Assembly: GCF_001750165.1 (NCBI RefSeq)
Contig: NZ_CP015411.1
Span: 2,694,001 to 2,758,000, forward strand
Length of the DNA stretch: 64,000 nt
Direction: 5' to 3'
Origin: Pseudoalteromonas luteoviolacea
GTDB lineage: Bacteria > Pseudomonadota > Gammaproteobacteria > Enterobacterales > Alteromonadaceae
The notes beneath the pieces are model-generated. The model was not told where the DNA came from. It worked only from the letters and a program-made list of their open reading frames with translations, and made no database searches. Numbering within the stretch: the first letter of the stretch is position 1; the number at the start of each line of letters is the position of its first letter. Position numbers and translations under genes: made by a program. Below, piece by piece: positions 18,243 through 26,768 of the stretch.

Positions 18243-19589
18243 TTAAGCCACTTCTAGTAACTTTTGATGGATTGCTTTTACAACCGAATCTGAATGTGAC
18301 TGCTCGACTAGAAAACATAAATTGTGACGACTTGCTCCGTGACAAATCAAACGAATATCAAACTCAGACAATACGTCAACCAAACAATCATCCCCACCCT
18401 TAAGCTGAATTTCAGAACCAATCATGGCGACGAGCGTTAGGTTATTTTCAACTGACACATGACAAAACTCGCCCAATTCATCAAGGCATGCCTGTTCAAG
18501 CTCAGGTCGTGATGCATTAGGTGCATTGTCCAAAGTAAGGGCAACACTGATTTCAGACGTGGTCACAAGGTCAACGGAGATATTATAGTTACTGAGTATG
18601 GTAAAGATTCTCGCTAAAAAACCACTTGCAAGCAGCATTTCAGGGCTCTTCAACGTCAGTAATATTTGATTTTTACGCTGTGTAACGGCTCGGATACCAG
18701 ATTGCGACTGCGTTTCTTTTTCGATCCAAGTTCCACCCTGATCAGGGGCTTTACTAGAACCAACAAAGACCGAAATACCTTTACGGCTTGCGGGCAAAAT
18801 AGTTGCTGGGTGCAATACCTTTGCCCCAAAAGTAGCCATTTCGGCAGCTTCGTCAAAACTCAGCCTCGCTATCGGTTTTGCTTTATCGCATAGCCTAGGA
18901 TCGGTGCTAAAGATACCAACTACATCTGTCCAAATATGCACACTTTGTGCATTAATTGCTTCAGCAATCAGTGCAGCACTGTAATCAGAACCACCGCGAC
19001 CAAGCGTAGTCGTTTGGCCATATTTATCACTACCAATAAATCCTTGGGTCACAACAACATGATTTTCAAGTAGTGGCTGTAAATGCTCTAAAGCCGCCGT
19101 TTCTGTCGACCTAATGTCTGGTGTTGCTTTAGAAAAATTACCATCCGTTTTTAATACTTTACGAACGTCAAAACGCACCGAGCTCACACCCAAATTACGC
19201 AACACTTGAGTGAAAATAAACGATGAAAATCGCTCCCCAAAACTTAATACCTCATCGCACTGCTGGGCATTTAACGCAGGCAATGATGCTATCTCTCTAA
19301 ACTCATCATTTGTATCATCAAACCCAGACTGCAAATCATCATCGAGTTTCACATGGTCCAATATACGTTGCTGAATTTGCATCACAGCCTCAACCAAAGC
19401 TTGTCGCTGAGTTTCATTTGCTTTTTGTTGCACCAGCTCAACTAAGTGATTAGTGACGCCTGCACTAGCACTCACTACGACTACTCGAACATTTGGGTCA
19501 TCATTTATGATTTGCGCGCAACGATGCATCGCTGTGAAGTCGGCAACACTGGTACCACCAAACTTAGCAACTACATACTGGGAATTCAT
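18243..19589 (-). CDS. lysC: Lysine-sensitive aspartokinase III
   Basis: Phosphorylates aspartate, the first step to lysine, threonine and methionine. The true start is the ATG at 19589 (448 residues; E. coli LysC has 449), preceded at six bases by AAGGAG; in-frame ATGs further upstream lie inside the riboswitch leader and should not be used. The kinase domain begins VAKFGGTSVAD (7-17) and contains GRGGSDYSA; two C-terminal ACT domains (about 300-448) give lysine feedback inhibition. It is single-domain, not fused to homoserine dehydrogenase. Expression is controlled by the lysine riboswitch immediately upstream, so lysine acts on both synthesis and activity. Confidence 0.97.
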   Translation of the reverse strand: MNSQYVVAKFGGTSVADFTAMHRCAQIINDDPNVRVVVVSASAGVTNHLVELVQQKANETQRQALVEAVMQIQQRILDHVKLDDDLQSGFDDTNDEFREIASLPALNAQQCDEVLSFGERFSSFIFTQVLRNLGVSSVRFDVRKVLKTDGNFSKATPDIRSTETAALEHLQPLLENHVVVTQGFIGSDKYGQTTTLGRGGSDYSAALIAEAINAQSVHIWTDVVGIFSTDPRLCDKAKPIARLSFDEAAEMATFGAKVLHPATILPASRKGISVFVGSSKAPDQGGTWIEKETQSQSGIRAVTQRKNQILLTLKSPEMLLASGFLARIFTILSNYNISVDLVTTSEISVALTLDNAPNASRPELEQACLDELGEFCHVSVENNLTLVAMIGSEIQLKGGDDCLVDVLSEFDIRLICHGASRHNLCFLVEQSHSDSVVKAIHQKLLEVA

Positions 19590-19593
19590 TTTA

Positions 19594-19638
19594 TCTCCTT
19601 GTGACAACATTGGTGCTGTCAAAAAATAAGGAGAACTC
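19594..19638 (-). promoter_or_regulatory. lysC ribosome-binding-site sequestering stem (riboswitch expression platform)
   Basis: On the minus strand the ribosome-binding sequence AAGGAGA (plus-strand 19594-19600) is perfectly complementary to TCTCCTT (19628-19634), with an inner stem TGACA/TGTCA (19617-19621 with 19602-19606). The same TTCTCC strand belongs to GAGTTCTCC (19630-19638), which can instead pair with GGAGAGCTT at the 3' side of the aptamer (19682-19690), nine pairs including two G-U. The two helices exclude each other, as expected for translational control. Confidence 0.7.
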
Positions 19639-19674
19639 ATTGGCAAGAGGATATAGGAATACATTGAAAAACCA

Positions 19675-19845
19675 CTGCCAGAAGCTCTCCACCAATAATC
19701 GGTGACAGTTCCAGGGATTCAACCCCGTAAACCGAAAAGTCATTGTGACGACCAATCACTTTCCTCGGCGAATACTTCCCTCACTTGCTGTCGTTGGATG
19801 TCGTGTCCTCAAACAAGCTACCTAAGCATCGCACCTCTTCTGTCT
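19675..19845 (-). promoter_or_regulatory. Lysine riboswitch (L box) upstream of lysC
   Basis: Read on the minus strand, the leader has the L-box landmarks in order: AGAAGAGGTGCG at the 5' side of P1, AAGTA/GGGAAG-like and GCCGAGG core elements, a CTGTCACCG segment, and GGAGAGCTTCTGGCAG closing P1 at the 3' side (AGAAG pairs with CTTCT). The length of about 170 bases and position before lysC agree with the family. It senses lysine and turns lysC off. The lysC promoter should lie between 19846 and 19879. Confidence 0.93.
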
Positions 19846-19876
19846 ATTTTGCGTGTTCTAAGCTGAACAATAGCAA

Positions 19877-19910
19877 AATAAAAGCCTGCTACTGGAGCAG
19901 GCTTTTAAAA
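19877..19910 (-). terminator. Rho-independent terminator of nhaD
   Basis: AAAAGCCTGCT/AGCAGGCTTTT stem with a five-base loop (19880-19906) followed on the minus strand by TTATTTT. It separates nhaD from the lysC promoter and riboswitch. Confidence 0.85.
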
Positions 19911-19924
19911 ACTATCTTTTAGAC

Positions 19925-19955
19925 GTCTAGGTGTCAAGCAATTTTGTACCTAGAC
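19925..19955 (-). other. Stem-loop between the nhaD stop codon and its terminator
   Basis: GTCTAGGT (19925-19932) and ACCTAGAC (19948-19955) form a perfect eight-pair stem with a 15-base loop. It lies in the 3' untranslated region of nhaD, just before the terminator. It has no T tract, so it may be an mRNA-protecting structure; function unknown. Confidence 0.4.
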
Positions 19956-19969
19956 ATTAAAAAATTTAC

Positions 19970-21217
19970 TTAAATAAGCTGTCCCATATAAAATGAACCT
20001 GCATAACCAATGGTGTAAGCTACGAGTAAATATAACACCATTTTTAAATAGCTCATAAAAGTCAGTGCCTTGACTTTACTCATAGCGATGATCCCTGCTG
20101 CCGAGCCAATAATGAGCATCGAACCACCGACTCCCGTTGCATACGTAAACGTTAGCCATTGTTGAGGTGTCATTTCTATCTGCGCTTTAAGTAAGGCGGC
20201 TGTAAGTGGCACATTATCCACCGCTGCACTCAACAACCCAACTAAGTAATTCGCGTATTCTGGCGCCAAAAATTGATACAATTCAGTAAACATGTTCAAT
20301 ACGCCCACTTCCTTGAGCGCGCCTACGAGTAAAAGTACACCAACAAAAAACAGTAACGTGTCGTATTCTATCTCTCGTATGTAATCGATAATTTTCTTAT
20401 TGACGTCTTTTTTACGCATCAGAAACTGTGCGACTAAAAACATAAAAGACAAACCAAACAAAAATGTCAGCATCGGCGGCACTTGATATTGCACACTTAA
20501 AAATAATGTAGCGAGCACAGTCGACATGAAAATAACGGCAATTGTAATATCTGTTTTTTCAATTCTTCTGACTTCCTGCCTTGCAAAGTGAAGTTGTTCA
20601 TTCATACCAATTGATAACATCGCAGCCAATGCAAATACACTCACAATCGCAGGCAATACCAATAACAGCAAATCAGGAATTGTAACTTTACCAGCCAAAA
20701 ATATCATTAAGGTCGTTACATCACCGGTGATCAAAGAGACGCCGCCAGAATTTACGCTAAATATAATTAATGTGGCATACTTAACAAGCTTTTTAGCATC
20801 CAATTTCAACGACATGACAACCGCTAGCGAAATTAAAGTCGCTGTAATATTGTCTGAAATCGAAGAAAACACAAACGCAAATGCACCGACAAGAAACATT
20901 AACTTTCTCTCGCTGATTTGCTCAGGCATGATCCGATGTACAATATTTTGAATAAAACCTTTGGAGTTTAAATAAGCCACAAAGGTCATTGCAGCCATTA
21001 AAAAAAGCCATAAGGTCGCGATTTCTAAAATGTTGTGATCGAGCTGATGTTGTATAGTTTCTGAGCTTTCACCATGAATTGGAGATATAAAAGCGATAAT
21101 CCAACATAAAGTGCCAAAAAAAAGCGTCGTTTTGGCCTTGTTTACATGGATAATATCCTCTATAACGATAAGCACAAAAGCTAGCGCTATTAGGGTTAGG
21201 ATTATGGAAGTGACCAT
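19970..21217 (-). CDS. nhaD: Na+/H+ antiporter, NhaD family
   Basis: Inner-membrane antiporter that expels Na+ (or Li+) in exchange for protons, typical of marine and haloalkaliphilic bacteria. The product from the ATG at 21217 (415 residues; an in-frame TTG at 21229 is less likely) has about 12 hydrophobic segments. NhaD/ArsB-superfamily marks include FVFSSISDNITATLISLAV, the VNSGGVSLITGDVTTLMI region, and LLSAAVDNVPLTAALL with a conserved Asp-Asn, followed by GVGGSMLIIGSAAG. Monocistronic, with terminator downstream and divergent from the Mks operon. Confidence 0.92.
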   Translation of the reverse strand: MVTSIILTLIALAFVLIVIEDIIHVNKAKTTLFFGTLCWIIAFISPIHGESSETIQHQLDHNILEIATLWLFLMAAMTFVAYLNSKGFIQNIVHRIMPEQISERKLMFLVGAFAFVFSSISDNITATLISLAVVMSLKLDAKKLVKYATLIIFSVNSGGVSLITGDVTTLMIFLAGKVTIPDLLLLVLPAIVSVFALAAMLSIGMNEQLHFARQEVRRIEKTDITIAVIFMSTVLATLFLSVQYQVPPMLTFLFGLSFMFLVAQFLMRKKDVNKKIIDYIREIEYDTLLFFVGVLLLVGALKEVGVLNMFTELYQFLAPEYANYLVGLLSAAVDNVPLTAALLKAQIEMTPQQWLTFTYATGVGGSMLIIGSAAGIIAMSKVKALTFMSYLKMVLYLLVAYTIGYAGSFYMGQLI

Positions 21218-21375
21218 ACGCGTAAACAACCTGTAATAAAATGTAATTTTTGTAAAGGGTGATGTAAATCGCCGCGGAGTCTAACACTATGGGCAAGTGA
21301 CTGCTATCGCTAATTACACTTTATGACAAATTAGTGAACTAGTGATGTCACAAAAATGATACAAACTGGAAAGTT

Positions 21376-22644
21376 ATGATCCCAGCTAAAAAAGTTCTTA
21401 ATACATTAAATGAACATTGGAGTGTTTTAGAGCTGTTATTTAAACGCTTTAAAATGGCCGATTTCAGTATAAAAGATGTACAAAACTTAATAAAATTAAA
21501 AAACCCAAATTGGTCCAGTGAACGGGTTTATAAAGAGACCAATAGATTATTAAATCAGGAAATTATTATTCCATTAGCCAAGTCTTCTCAACTTGAGATC
21601 AATCGTGCAGTCGCTGATTTTGCAAGCTTTCTACTACAAGAAGAACACTTAGGTTTGGCTGAAGAAATCACTGTACTAGTGAAAGATTTGCAACGCTTGG
21701 GCGAGCGCCTTTCTCAAGCAGGCAATGAAGGTGACCACAGTGAGTTGAGACGATTCAGTCGCATAATGGACGAGCGCGTCAGAAAAATTGTAAAGCTTTA
21801 TCAACACAACGAAAGCGCAATCCTCAACTTGGTTGAGCAAGCAAAGTCTGATCATAGTAATTTATCACTCAAACGACGTTATCAAGCTGTCATTGAGGCC
21901 TTTGACGAATACATTGAGCCAATGCTTGAAATGGTCGACATTCACGGCCCTTTTCAAGCGTGCTTTAGCCAAATTGAATTACAGATAAGTGAGCAGATAA
22001 GCCAAATTGAACAGCTTGGACGTGGTGCACACGACAAACGTATGTTAGAGCAATTAAGAACGCGTATTTTAGATATGCATCTAATCGGTCGAGAAAGCTT
22101 AGGTAAGAGTGCAGATATGCTCATGCCGCTGCGTGAAGAACTTAGACGCAATACCTTAATCACACGTCAAGCGGCCAAAGTCTTGGGGCTTATTCGTAAA
22201 AATGGTGTTGACCGTATGCTAAGTCCCGTGCAACCCGACTTTGTATCTGATATACAGCGCTTTAACCTTGGCCAAAAACGCCACATGGTTGCTTACATGG
22301 CAAGCTTGGCAGAATTTGAACATGAAGAATACCAATTGCCTGATCACGACGATGTACCCGCATACCAAAGCCCTAACATCCCAGATTATCAAGATGTTAG
22401 AAGATCATTTGCCAGTACTGGTAAAAAGCGCACCGCTCTACTTAGCTTCTTAAGTGATAGTTACCCGAAGCTTGAAGCTGATGAAATGCTGTTTTTATAC
22501 CAAAAGCTTATTAGCGACCCTGACCTCTCGGTCACGCAATCTGAATCTCAAGAATCAATGCAGTTGGCAAATACCAAAATTAAATTGTATCCATTTAGCG
22601 CTTCAGAGCACACTGAATCTGATGCTGAAAAAGTAAAGCAATAA
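21376..22644 (+). CDS. mksF: MksF-like kleisin subunit of the MksBEF condensin
   Basis: Predicted kleisin that bridges the SMC-like ATPase heads in an MksBEF (MukBEF-like) chromosome-organising complex. The 422-residue protein starts with a winged-helix-like N-terminus (about 1-75), is almost entirely helical and ends in a polar tail. Identification rests mainly on being the first gene of an F-E-B operon ahead of a short MksE-like gene and an SMC-like ATPase, the order known for Pseudomonas MksBEF, and on length. ATG at 21376 has GGAAAG upstream. Ten bases separate it from mksE. Confidence 0.75.
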   Translation: MIPAKKVLNTLNEHWSVLELLFKRFKMADFSIKDVQNLIKLKNPNWSSERVYKETNRLLNQEIIIPLAKSSQLEINRAVADFASFLLQEEHLGLAEEITVLVKDLQRLGERLSQAGNEGDHSELRRFSRIMDERVRKIVKLYQHNESAILNLVEQAKSDHSNLSLKRRYQAVIEAFDEYIEPMLEMVDIHGPFQACFSQIELQISEQISQIEQLGRGAHDKRMLEQLRTRILDMHLIGRESLGKSADMLMPLREELRRNTLITRQAAKVLGLIRKNGVDRMLSPVQPDFVSDIQRFNLGQKRHMVAYMASLAEFEHEEYQLPDHDDVPAYQSPNIPDYQDVRRSFASTGKKRTALLSFLSDSYPKLEADEMLFLYQKLISDPDLSVTQSESQESMQLANTKIKLYPFSASEHTESDAEKVKQ

Positions 22645-22654
22645 GTACAACATC

Positions 22655-23206
22655 ATGACACAAATTAATCTAGACGACTTATCCCAGTTGCAAGCTATCA
22701 ATAAAAAGCTTGCTGGTGGTTACCACATTAGTGAACAAGACACGACGCTCTGGCAAGAGCTTGATCAACACATTGAAGCTTATCAGGCGCTGTTTGCTGC
22801 ACTTGGTCATGACCTTCAGCATGATGCTCGCGGCTTTTATTATCTTGCCAGTGACGAAAGCACACCTAACATGGGTAAAATCAGCCGCGCCATCGCACTA
22901 ACGGTGTTTATCCTTATAGAGCATTACGCAAACCAAGGTAAAGATCCTTTGCGTGCGTTGTTTGATGAGCAAATCGATTTAGAACTAATGCAAACTCTCG
23001 TCCAACTTAACAAACACCTATTTGATCAGTTAGAGATCTTCTCAGGATCAGATCTAAGAAAAGATGTCTTTTTAAGAATGTTGCGATTAGGGCTTTGCAA
23101 AGAAACCGAGCGTGGTTTTGTATTGTTAGCACCAATTTACAGATATATTGACGCCCTAATGGAAGTCAATGAAGATAATTTTGAAGTGCTAGAGGAAGAA
23201 GTATGA
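22655..23206 (+). CDS. mksE: MksE-like subunit of the MksBEF condensin
   Basis: Predicted accessory subunit that binds the kleisin and regulates the condensin. The 183-residue protein is mixed helical with a basic C-terminal region (DLRKDVFLRMLRLGLCKETERGFVLL, given here in part as its recognisable winged-helix-like end) and an acidic tail. The stop codon overlaps the mksB start by four bases (ATGA), so production of E and B is coupled. Assignment is by operon position and size; on its own the sequence is weakly conserved. Confidence 0.7.
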   Translation: MTQINLDDLSQLQAINKKLAGGYHISEQDTTLWQELDQHIEAYQALFAALGHDLQHDARGFYYLASDESTPNMGKISRAIALTVFILIEHYANQGKDPLRALFDEQIDLELMQTLVQLNKHLFDQLEIFSGSDLRKDVFLRMLRLGLCKETERGFVLLAPIYRYIDALMEVNEDNFEVLEEEV

Positions 23207-25980
23207 ACGAATTATATGGACTAAGCAAACTGGCACTTTTAAACACAGCAGGCTATGCCAAGTGTGTTATCCCACTTGATAAAAGTGCTTCAATCTGTGC
23301 GCCAAACAACACGGGTAAAAGCTCAGTTATCAACGCGCTACAATTCCCGCTCGTCAATGACTTACGTTTGACTGAATGGGATGGCCACGATTTAGAAGAA
23401 ACCAGGAAATTCTACTTCTCTAGTGATCAATCTTATATTTTACTCGAAGCAAATCTGCCTCACGGTGATGTCGTGATCGGCGTTGCTGGCCTTGGTAAAA
23501 TCGCAGGATATGCGCATCAGTTCTTTTGCTACAACGGTAAGTTGAATCTTGATGACTTTACAGAAGGTAAGAGCATCATCAAATACACCAAGTTATTTAA
23601 CCACCTTGGTGAAAAAGGTTTTAAACCAATTGAACTCAAAGCCGCTGAATTAAATGCATTATTAACCGGTGGCGCGACACCATATGACGGTGACATTAAC
23701 CTTAAAATGATCCCACTTAACAATGTGCAAGATGCCGCGATCTACAAAGAGATCTTTCGACGCATCCTCAACCTGCACAAACTTGGTGCTCATGATGTTA
23801 AACGCTTTATGTTACGTGTTTTTGAACGTCATATGTCAAATTCAAAAGTCGACTTTTATGAAGTATGGCGACGTGCATTTGACAAGGTTAACCGCTCTAA
23901 ACGTGAATTGAATGCTCTGGAGTCAATGCAAGAGCCTATTGCAGCACTTGAGCAAATGATCGAGAGCGAAGCAACCATTAAAGGTAAGCTTGCTGCCTAT
24001 GCGCCTAAGATTGACCAAGCCATTATCTCATTTGATGAATATCAAACGACACGGATTGATGAGCTCAACGAGCAACTTGAAAACATCGAACAAGAAAAGC
24101 GTGATTTTGAGCAAAAACAGCAGCTTTTTGTTCAGCAATCTCGTGACATCGAGCGTAAGCAAACGCAGATTGAGCAATGGTTTACAGACTACCAAGCCCT
24201 TAAATCTGAGTTTGAGCTGACCAATCATGCTACTTTGAAAACCAACCTCACACTATTGAAAAAAGAGTATGAGCAACTGTCGTTTTCAATTAACAGCGCG
24301 CAGGGTCAAAGTTTACACACGCTAGACTACCGTATTGGCGAAACTCAAAAGCAAATCAAGAGCTTAAAGCTTCAACTTAAAAACTTAGAATTTAACTTAT
24401 TCACGCGTATGCGTGAGGATCTTTCTCTAAAAGAAGTTGAAGAGATCTCACGAATTTTAAATCCAGATCTGCTGTCTTTTGCCACGACTTCGCAGGGTGA
24501 AGTCACTATTGACGATGAAGATGCATTTGCAGACTTCTTAGCGCTCTTATCAAACGCTGTAAAAGGTGGCGAGCTTAAATTACCGGGTGTCAGCATTAAG
24601 CTGAAAAAACTCGCCCCTGTGCAAATGCAAAGTGGAGAAAACAAGGCACAGCTGCAAGCTCAGCTTGAAGCCCTACAACGCTCACTTACAGAGCTTATGC
24701 AACAAAGAGAAGTTGCAGCAAACGTCGCCGACAAGCAGCAGGAACGCGATGCGCTGTATCAAGAGCTGATGGCAACAGAAGAAGCATTAAAGCGCTTCGA
24801 GCAGTTCCAAACAATGCAGCAATCAGCTGAAGCACAGCTCGCCCTTAAAGATCAATTAACGGCTGAGCGTGAGCAAGTTGATGACTATTTGCAAGATGTA
24901 CAGCGCAATGCTGGATCTATTTCAGATCGTCGCTCGATCATCAAGAGCAAACAAGATCTTATTCTGAGACAAAGCGATCGTTTAAAGCAAGTTAAGTCTG
25001 AACGTATCGACCATACATTGGCGATTTATGAAGGTAAGCAAACCCCTTACCCTATCGATGTTAAAATTGATTATGATAACCTTTCAGAAATTGTGCATCA
25101 GTTTAATAAAGATTGCCAAGAGCTGAGAAACCTCGATGTGAATGTCCGCAACACCTATTTGCACATATACAATGCGGGCATCACAAAGTTTGATAACGAA
25201 ACCGATGAGTCAACAAAATACGCTAAATTGATCAGCGCCTATCATAATATTGATAACGAGCGTGATGCGGTAGAGCGTCAAGCGCGTGTTGCACTTACTG
25301 AGGTTGCGGCAACCATTAAAGGTTTGAGAGAAGATTTAGATCGCTTACGCCGCGAAATGAACAGCTTTAACCGTGGGATTAGCCAACATCGTATTTCTAA
25401 TTTAAAAGCGTTTAAGATAAATGTTATTCCTCGCAAAATGCTAGTTGACAGTATTGATACCATCATCAGTACCTCTGAAGTCTACGAGCAAGGGGAAAGC
25501 TTTGATTTACTCAGTGAAGCAAAAGCCGATGAAAATGCGGTTAACGAAGCAAAAGATCATATTATCAAGCTGGCGAGTGAAAAAGCAGGCCTGACGCTAA
25601 CAGATTTATTCGACATCCGCTTTGAGGTAGTCAATCGCGCTGGTGAAACCGAGCACTTTGATAAAATAGACTCTGCGGGTTCAAACGGTACGCGTATCAC
25701 CATTAAACTACTGTGTGGTATGTTGTTTATTCGCTACCTGCTCTCTGATCAAGAGCAAGCGTTGTATCGTATACCTATTTATATTGATGAAGCAGCAGAT
25801 ATCGACCCGCAAAACCAAAAAGCAATTATAGAAACCGCATTAAGCTTTGGATTTGTGCCGATTTTTGCTTCAGTTAAGCCACAGATCAGTTGTGATTACC
25901 TGGTGCCAATTCGCAGTGTGAATAAAGGCAGCCAAAACTGGGTAGACGAAAAAGACTGGATTGAAGTGGAACATTCGTAG
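23203..25980 (+). CDS. mksB: MksB-like SMC ATPase of the MksBEF condensin
   Basis: SMC-type ATPase that would extrude or tether DNA loops. The 925-residue length fits MksB (about 900-950) rather than MukB (about 1480). The N-terminal head has Walker A APNNTGKSS (33-41; Ala replaces the usual first Gly). Long coiled coils run from about 270 to 380 and 480 to 620 and again from 680 to 770. The C-terminal head has a signature-like region SAGSNGTRITIKLLCG and Walker B IPIYIDEAADID. No MksG/JetD nuclease gene follows: the next gene, 108 bases on, is a lipoprotein. This argues for a chromosomal condensin, not an anti-plasmid Wadjet system. Confidence 0.85.
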   Translation: MNELYGLSKLALLNTAGYAKCVIPLDKSASICAPNNTGKSSVINALQFPLVNDLRLTEWDGHDLEETRKFYFSSDQSYILLEANLPHGDVVIGVAGLGKIAGYAHQFFCYNGKLNLDDFTEGKSIIKYTKLFNHLGEKGFKPIELKAAELNALLTGGATPYDGDINLKMIPLNNVQDAAIYKEIFRRILNLHKLGAHDVKRFMLRVFERHMSNSKVDFYEVWRRAFDKVNRSKRELNALESMQEPIAALEQMIESEATIKGKLAAYAPKIDQAIISFDEYQTTRIDELNEQLENIEQEKRDFEQKQQLFVQQSRDIERKQTQIEQWFTDYQALKSEFELTNHATLKTNLTLLKKEYEQLSFSINSAQGQSLHTLDYRIGETQKQIKSLKLQLKNLEFNLFTRMREDLSLKEVEEISRILNPDLLSFATTSQGEVTIDDEDAFADFLALLSNAVKGGELKLPGVSIKLKKLAPVQMQSGENKAQLQAQLEALQRSLTELMQQREVAANVADKQQERDALYQELMATEEALKRFEQFQTMQQSAEAQLALKDQLTAEREQVDDYLQDVQRNAGSISDRRSIIKSKQDLILRQSDRLKQVKSERIDHTLAIYEGKQTPYPIDVKIDYDNLSEIVHQFNKDCQELRNLDVNVRNTYLHIYNAGITKFDNETDESTKYAKLISAYHNIDNERDAVERQARVALTEVAATIKGLREDLDRLRREMNSFNRGISQHRISNLKAFKINVIPRKMLVDSIDTIISTSEVYEQGESFDLLSEAKADENAVNEAKDHIIKLASEKAGLTLTDLFDIRFEVVNRAGETEHFDKIDSAGSNGTRITIKLLCGMLFIRYLLSDQEQALYRIPIYIDEAADIDPQNQKAIIETALSFGFVPIFASVKPQISCDYLVPIRSVNKGSQNWVDEKDWIEVEHS

Positions 25981-26088
25981 CTAAAAATGGTCTTAATAAC
26001 TGGATCTTAAAGTATATTTGCAACTTTGCTTATCAACTTTGGTCCAGTTAGTATTTCAAGGCCGGAGGCCTTAATTAAGGAGTAAAAA

Positions 26089-26643
26089 ATGACTCGTAAC
26101 CTGCTTGTAGCGCTAAGTTTAATTGTATTAAGTGCTTGTTCTAACACGCCAGATTGGGACTATGACAAATCTGTCGAGTTCGCCAATTACAAAACCTTTT
26201 CATGGTCTCCCGATACTGCCAATTTTGATAAAGGTGCGGACAATTATCAAATCAGTGAGCTGATGGAAAAGCGTGTTCGCAATGCAATTATTACAGAGAT
26301 GGCACAGCATGGCATCACCCTAGTTGAAGGTACTAAAGCAGATGTAATGGTAAACTTCCACGCAGCGGTAGATACGAAATTAGACGTCGATACATTTAAT
26401 ACCAGCTACTCAGCTCGTTGGAACTATTGGGGTCTAGGTTGGCATACACAAACGCAAGCGCGCGAATATGAAGTCGGTACTCTAGTGATTGACATCATCG
26501 ACAGTGCATCAAATCAACTAGTTTGGCGTGGCGCAAAAGAAGGTCGCTTACGCAAAAAGCAATCACCGGAAAAACGCACTGAATCGGTTAACAATACCGT
26601 CAAAGAGATTCTGGCCAACTTTCCACCAAAGGTCGAGCACTAA
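26089..26643 (+). CDS. DUF4136 family lipoprotein
   Basis: Predicted lipoprotein of 184 residues; lipobox LSACS with the lipidated cysteine at about 17. The mature part carries the DUF4136 pattern DYDKSVEFANYKTFSW near the start and LVIDIIDSASNQLVWRG toward the end. Function is unknown for the family; location in the envelope is implied by the lipobox. A strong AAGGAG precedes the ATG. It has its own terminator and probably its own promoter in the 108-base gap after mksB. Confidence 0.9.
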   Translation: MTRNLLVALSLIVLSACSNTPDWDYDKSVEFANYKTFSWSPDTANFDKGADNYQISELMEKRVRNAIITEMAQHGITLVEGTKADVMVNFHAAVDTKLDVDTFNTSYSARWNYWGLGWHTQTQAREYEVGTLVIDIIDSASNQLVWRGAKEGRLRKKQSPEKRTESVNNTVKEILANFPPKVEH

Positions 26644-26648
26644 ATATT

Positions 26649-26677
26649 AAAAAAGGCAGCAACACGCTGCTTTTTTA
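26649..26677 (+). terminator. Terminator after the DUF4136 lipoprotein gene
   Basis: GCAGC (26656-26660) pairs with GCTGC (26666-26670), flanked by an A run and a T6 tract, immediately after the stop codon. Confidence 0.8.
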
Positions 26678-26707
26678 ACTTACCCACACTGAATTAAATG
26701 TTCATAC

Positions 26708-26735
26708 TTGCAAGGCAAGCTCAATTAGGTAAAAT
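26708..26735 (+). promoter_or_regulatory. Possible promoter of csdA-csdE
   Basis: TTGCAA (26708-26713), a 16-base spacer and TAAAAT (26730-26735) precede the csdA start by about 33 bases. The -10 matches well, the -35 moderately. The sequence alone is not decisive. Confidence 0.35.
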
Positions 26736-26768
26736 TCGGCGGTTTCCGGTTCTTAATGAGCAACTATC

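Noticed and set aside
19590..19664. Longer N-terminus for LysC from upstream in-frame ATG codons
   Set aside because: The extra codons lie in the riboswitch expression platform, lack similarity to aspartokinases, and the ATG at 19589 has a strong ribosome-binding site and gives the family length.
21376..25980. Wadjet (JetABCD) anti-plasmid defence system
   Set aside because: The SMC-like, kleisin and MksE-like genes are present, but there is no jetD/mksG nuclease gene on either side, and a lipoprotein gene follows.
26059..26077. AAGGCC-GGA-GGCCTT as a terminator of the Mks operon
   Set aside because: The dyad is short and is followed by AATTAAGGAG, the ribosome-binding site of the next gene, not by a T tract.
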